Assembly: GCF_029240215.1 (NCBI RefSeq)
Contig: NZ_JARBTK010000003.1
Span: 62,001-126,000, forward strand
DNA length: 64,000 bases
Reading direction: 5' to 3'
DNA from: Chryseobacterium sp.
GTDB lineage: Bacteria; Bacteroidota; Bacteroidia; Flavobacteriales; Weeksellaceae
Position numbers and translations under genes: made by a program. The notes beneath the pieces were generated by a model that saw only the letters and a program-made list of their open reading frames with translations, was not told where the DNA came from and made no database searches. This document shows, one piece after another, positions 60,777 through 64,000 of the stretch; the first letter of the stretch is position 1, and every line of letters begins with the position of its first letter.

Positions 60777-61535
60777 ATGAAAAAACTAGGAATCATCGGC
60801 TGCGGCTGGCTCGGAAATCATATCGCAGAACGGGTGTCAAACCAATATAAAATTTTTGCAACGACGACGACAGAATCAAAAATTAAAGATCTGGAATCTA
60901 AAGGATATCAGGCTACTTTGGCAAGTTTTCCCGATGAAACTAATTCAGAAATGAAGGAATGGGAAGTTGCTTCGCAATTAGATGCTATCATTATCAGCGT
61001 TCCGTTTTCCGGAATCAGAGGTGTGCAAATTCCGATGAATGGCAAACGGGAAAACCTAATGAAATTTCTTGGAGATTATAAAGGTCAGTTGTTTTTGATG
61101 AGCTCAACCGGAGTTTATCCTCAAGAGGAAAAAGAATTTACAGAAGAAGATCAACCCGCCGAAAACGTTGAGAGTGAAAACTTCATTCTAAATAAATTCC
61201 CTCACACCAATATTTTGAGATTAGCTGGATTGATGGGAGATCAACGGCTTTTAAAGAATTATAATATATCCAATTTAGATCAGTTGGTCAATCATATTCA
61301 TTATGTGGATATTTGTTCGGTTGTTGAAAAAATGTTGGATCATCAATCTCAATCCAAAGTGTATAATGTTGTAGCTCCGATTTATCCGAATAAAGAAGAA
61401 ATTATTAATGCTCAAAAGGATTTGCCTTACAAGGGAGAGAGAACAACGATTGGAAGAACTATTTCTCCCGAAAAATTGATTAAAGAATTGAATTTTGAAT
61501 TTCAATATCCTGATCCGAGATATTTTCATTTGTAA
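60777..61535 (+). CDS. NAD(P)-binding epimerase/reductase-like protein (YeeZ type)
   Basis: 252 residues. N-terminal G-I-I-G-C-G-W-L-G-N-H-I-A is a Rossmann motif; S-S-T-G-V-Y-P and the lack of a Y-x-x-x-K at the usual place match YeeZ-like atypical SDRs. It probably binds NADP and may act on a sugar nucleotide or sulfur-containing compound; the activity is unknown. Confidence 0.75.
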   Translation: MKKLGIIGCGWLGNHIAERVSNQYKIFATTTTESKIKDLESKGYQATLASFPDETNSEMKEWEVASQLDAIIISVPFSGIRGVQIPMNGKRENLMKFLGDYKGQLFLMSSTGVYPQEEKEFTEEDQPAENVESENFILNKFPHTNILRLAGLMGDQRLLKNYNISNLDQLVNHIHYVDICSVVEKMLDHQSQSKVYNVVAPIYPNKEEIINAQKDLPYKGERTTIGRTISPEKLIKELNFEFQYPDPRYFHL

Positions 61536-61625
61536 TTTTTTTTAATAATAAGTTTATTTTAGAAAAATCTAAGTCGGCTTTCCAACCTTTCTTCTGAATC
61601 CCGCATCTTTATATAAAAAGAGACG

Positions 61626-62378
61626 ATGAAAATCACCATACCAAAACCATGTCACGAAAATTGGGAAATGATGACTCCCGAAGAAAAAGGAAGATTCTGT
61701 TCTGTCTGTTCTAAAACAGTCAGAGATTTTACTGTGGCTTCTGATGCTGAAATAGTAGAGGCTTTTTCAGAGTCTACAGAAAATATTTGTGGTAATTTTT
61801 ATGACTCACAGCTCAATAGAAACCTGCAGTATTCTTATATCAATTCATTGTTTACAAAATTTGCTGTGGGTTTTATCCTGACAACCGGAGGTTTTGTTTC
61901 CATAAATGCACAGCAAAAAGTTGAAAATGATACTTTAAAGGTTGAAGAAATAGGGGAAGTAGTGATTTTTCCGGCATTCAATAAAGTAACAACCCGGAAA
62001 ATGGTCGTTGGAGCATCTACAGTAGTATCGGAAGATGTTTTGAAGAATGCTCAAAAAAACAAAATGTCAGAAATTTCAACCAAATCACCCGGATTAATTA
62101 TTAATTCTATGCCAAAAGATAGTCTTGGCAAAAGACAAATGACGATTGGTGGAGCAAATTCAAGCATAAACGAGAACTCAGATCCATTAGTAGTAATGAA
62201 TGAAAAAATAATAAGTTTAAAAGAATTTAGAGAACTGGATTCCAACGCTATAAAAAGTGTGAATATTCTGAAAGGTCCGTCTGCAACTGCAATATATGGT
62301 GAAAAAGGAAAAAACGGAGTCATTTTGATAACTATGAAAAAGAAATGGAAGTCTAAAAAAATAACCTCTAGCAATTAA
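61626..62378 (+). CDS. Zinc-ribbon / TM / TonB plug-domain fusion protein
   Basis: 250 residues. The first 35 carry P-C-H-E-N-W-x-M-M and G-R-F-C-S-V-C-S-K-T-V-R-D-F: Cys9, His10, Cys25, Cys28 as a small metal-binding site in the cytoplasm. One membrane segment (about 75-95). The outside part (130-240) is a TonB-dependent receptor plug (V-V-G-A-S-T-V-V, S-P-G-L-I-I-N, G-P-S-A-T-A-I-Y-G-E-K-G-K-N-G-V-I-L-I-T) with no barrel after it. It may be a sensor that talks to TonB-dependent receptors. Confidence 0.72.
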   Translation: MKITIPKPCHENWEMMTPEEKGRFCSVCSKTVRDFTVASDAEIVEAFSESTENICGNFYDSQLNRNLQYSYINSLFTKFAVGFILTTGGFVSINAQQKVENDTLKVEEIGEVVIFPAFNKVTTRKMVVGASTVVSEDVLKNAQKNKMSEISTKSPGLIINSMPKDSLGKRQMTIGGANSSINENSDPLVVMNEKIISLKEFRELDSNAIKSVNILKGPSATAIYGEKGKNGVILITMKKKWKSKKITSSN

Positions 62379-62396
62379 TTACCAGAGGTTTTATTA
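62363..62396. terminator. Terminator overlapping the plug-protein stop codon
   Basis: AACCTCT / AGAGGTT with a 14-nt loop that includes the TAA; T runs follow. Possible for both converging genes. Confidence 0.65.
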
Positions 62397-62411
62397 TTTT
62401 TAAAGCAAAAA

Positions 62412-62984
62412 TTAATTTTTCACCGCGTTAATCGCCGCTTCATAATTCGGTTCGTGTGAAATATCATCTACCTGCTCTTCATAGATAATTTTTCCTGAAG
62501 GATCGATCACGACAACAGCTCTGCTTAAAAGTCCTTTCATGACAGAGTCTGTAATTTCTACACCATATGTTTTTCCAAAATCAGAACGGAAATCTGAAAG
62601 CATTACTACATTTTTTATGCCTTCTGCGCCGCAAAATCTCTTTTGTGCAAAAGGTAAATCTTTAGAAATACAAAGAACAACCGTGTTTGGAATATTGGCA
62701 GCATCTTCATTGAAATGATGAACAGAGGCCGAACAAACTCCGGTATCAACACTCGGAAAAATATTAAGAATCACAAACTTTCCTTTGTAAGAATCGAGAG
62801 TTTGGTCTTTCATTGCAACATCTGTAAGGGTAAATTTTGGAGCAGGTTGATTTACCGATGGTAATTTTGCATAAGTATGTACAGGTTTTCCTCCCATCAA
62901 AACAGTGTTTGCTGTCTTAGAATTTTGAGCGAAAGTAAGTACCGAAAAACACAATAATGTACTGAAAACTAATTTTGAAAACAT
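62412..62984 (-). CDS. tpx: Thiol peroxidase Tpx with a signal peptide
   Basis: 190 residues. A signal peptide of 20 residues (ending T-F-A-Q) precedes a normal Tpx core: peroxidatic Cys84 in S-V-D-T-G-V-C-S, resolving Cys118 in K-R-F-C-G-A-E-G and the C-terminal Y-E-E-Q-V. Most Tpx proteins lack a leader; this one should work in the periplasm against lipid or hydrogen peroxides and would need an exported thiol donor. No neighbour explains it. Confidence 0.93.
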   Translation of the reverse strand: MFSKLVFSTLLCFSVLTFAQNSKTANTVLMGGKPVHTYAKLPSVNQPAPKFTLTDVAMKDQTLDSYKGKFVILNIFPSVDTGVCSASVHHFNEDAANIPNTVVLCISKDLPFAQKRFCGAEGIKNVVMLSDFRSDFGKTYGVEITDSVMKGLLSRAVVVIDPSGKIIYEEQVDDISHEPNYEAAINAVKN

Positions 62985-63253
62985 AAATTTTATTTTTAAG
63001 TCAGCTTAAATTAAACTTTAACTGTAAATTTTTATGAATTTAACTCAATTCAATCTTCGATTTGTAGTATAAAATAAAAGCTTAGACAGGTTTCAGCAAA
63101 ATTATTCTTTTTTCCATTACCAAAAATTAAATTTAATTCAAACACCCGAAAAATAGAGCAAATCTATGAATTGGCTATTCCGAAAGTCAATCTTTAGCTC
63201 TAACTTTATTCTTTCAAATTTTCAAATTCAAATTATTAAAAAAAGAAAAATTT

Positions 63254-64000
63254 ATGAGTTCAGCAAATACAGAATTATTCAAAGAAATTTTTAAAAGTGA
63301 AAACGAAATCCCCGAAGAATATAAAGTTCAGGAAATTCATCAGAGAGTCTATCTTTTAAACGGCGAATTGGTAGAGTGGAAGGGAGAAGTTACGGAAATT
63401 TACTCGCCGGTCTGTATCCGAACGGAAAACGGTTTAGAAAGAAAACTGTTGGGAAGCATTCCCAACATCGGTCCGGATGAAGCAATGGAAGTTCTTGAAG
63501 CTTCAGTAAAAGCTTACAATAACGGTCTTGGAGAATGGCCGACAATGTCTGTGGAAGAGCGTATCAAATGTATGCAGAAGTTTGTGTATTTAATGATCAA
63601 AGAACGTGATCTCATCATCAAATTACTTATGTGGGAAATAGGGAAAACTTTACCTGATTCTACCAAAGAATTTGACCGTACAGTAGATTATATCAACCAA
63701 ACCATCGATGCCTTAAAAGATCTTGACCGTGAATCTTCACGTTTTCAGCAGGCAGAAGGCACGATTGCGCAGATCAGGAGAGCTCCGCTTGGCGTGGTTT
63801 TGAGTATGGGACCTTTCAATTATCCTTTGAATGAAATTTTCACCACATTGATTCCTGCTTTAATTATGGGAAATACAATCTTATTTAAACTTCCTAAACA
63901 TGGCGTTTTAGCACATTATCCCTTATTAAAAGCATTTAAAGAATCTTTCCCGAAAGGAACGGTAAATACTTTATATGGAAAAGGTTCGGAAATCATCACG
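63254..64000 (+). CDS. NADP-dependent glyceraldehyde-3-phosphate dehydrogenase-like ALDH (3' end outside window)
   Basis: The frame from ATG 63254 stays open to the window end (249 codons), so the gene is truncated. M-S-S-A-N-T-E-L-F, then [12 protein letters not shown] and [14 protein letters not shown], the N-terminal half of an aldehyde dehydrogenase of the GapN type. That enzyme oxidises glyceraldehyde 3-phosphate to 3-phosphoglycerate making NADPH. The catalytic Cys and Glu lie beyond the window, so the substrate is inferred from this half only. Confidence 0.85.
   Translation, partial: MSSANTELFKEIFKSENEIPEEYKVQEIHQRVYLLNGELVEWKGEVTEIYSPVCIRTENGLERKLLGSIPNIGPDEAMEVLEASVKAYNNGLGEWPTMSVEERIKCMQKFVYLMIKERDLIIKLLMWEIGKTLPDSTKEFDRTVDYINQTIDALKDLDRESSRFQQAEGTIAQIRRAPLGVVLSMGPFNYPLNEIFTTLIPALIMGNTILFKLPKHGVLAHYPLLKAFKESFPKGTVNTLYGKGSEIIT

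Overview
The window looks like chromosomal DNA of a Chryseobacterium-type flavobacterium (Bacteroidota, Weeksellaceae). The evidence is low GC, Bacteroidota promoter boxes (TAnnTTTG, sometimes with TTG about 20 bases upstream), a type IX secretion sorting tail, GLPGLI-family proteins, a mevalonate-pathway HMG-CoA synthase and a class A beta-lactamase of the CGA/CIA type. The genus is inferred from protein style; no rRNA or tRNA gene was seen.

Left part (1-11.4 kb): the end of a LamG-domain protein, two tandem GH144-type lipoproteins, a secreted esterase and a GH3 beta-glucosidase form a glycan locus that most resembles a beta-1,2-glucan utilisation locus. A GH13 enzyme follows. Next is a REP-associated tyrosine transposase (RAYT) bracketed by two identical 33-bp palindromes, then a Gre-like protein, a secreted repeat protein and an SDR dehydrogenase.

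Middle (11.4-53.1 kb): mostly housekeeping genes (thyA, M1 aminopeptidase, mvaS, cbpA-cbpM, purB, purL, dnaN, pheT, pcm, hutU). Among them are an AraC/aldehyde dehydrogenase/DUF779 module, a dicarboxylate symporter, a cystathionine beta-synthase-like enzyme, a barstar-like protein whose first codons lie in the purL terminator, a diacylglycerol kinase, an hbd-like dehydrogenase, a class A beta-lactamase, a GH5 glucanase and several conserved small proteins.

Right part (53.1-64 kb) is accessory and repeat-rich. It holds tandem arrays of two inverted-repeat families, near-identical CCTGC terminators, a second GLPGLI/small exported peptide/XRE regulator module, an AT-rich DUF4062 gene with a small Cys/His protein, a DUF6261 protein, a possible frameshifted gene, a zinc-ribbon/TM/TonB-plug fusion, an exported thiol peroxidase and the start of a GapN-like dehydrogenase.

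The main candidate for an undescribed system is a three-part module present twice (11442-13581 and 54822-56385): a divergent XRE regulator facing a two-gene operon of a very small exported Cys-containing peptide and a GLPGLI-family secreted protein. The second signal is the density and variety of short inverted-repeat elements beside a RAYT gene.
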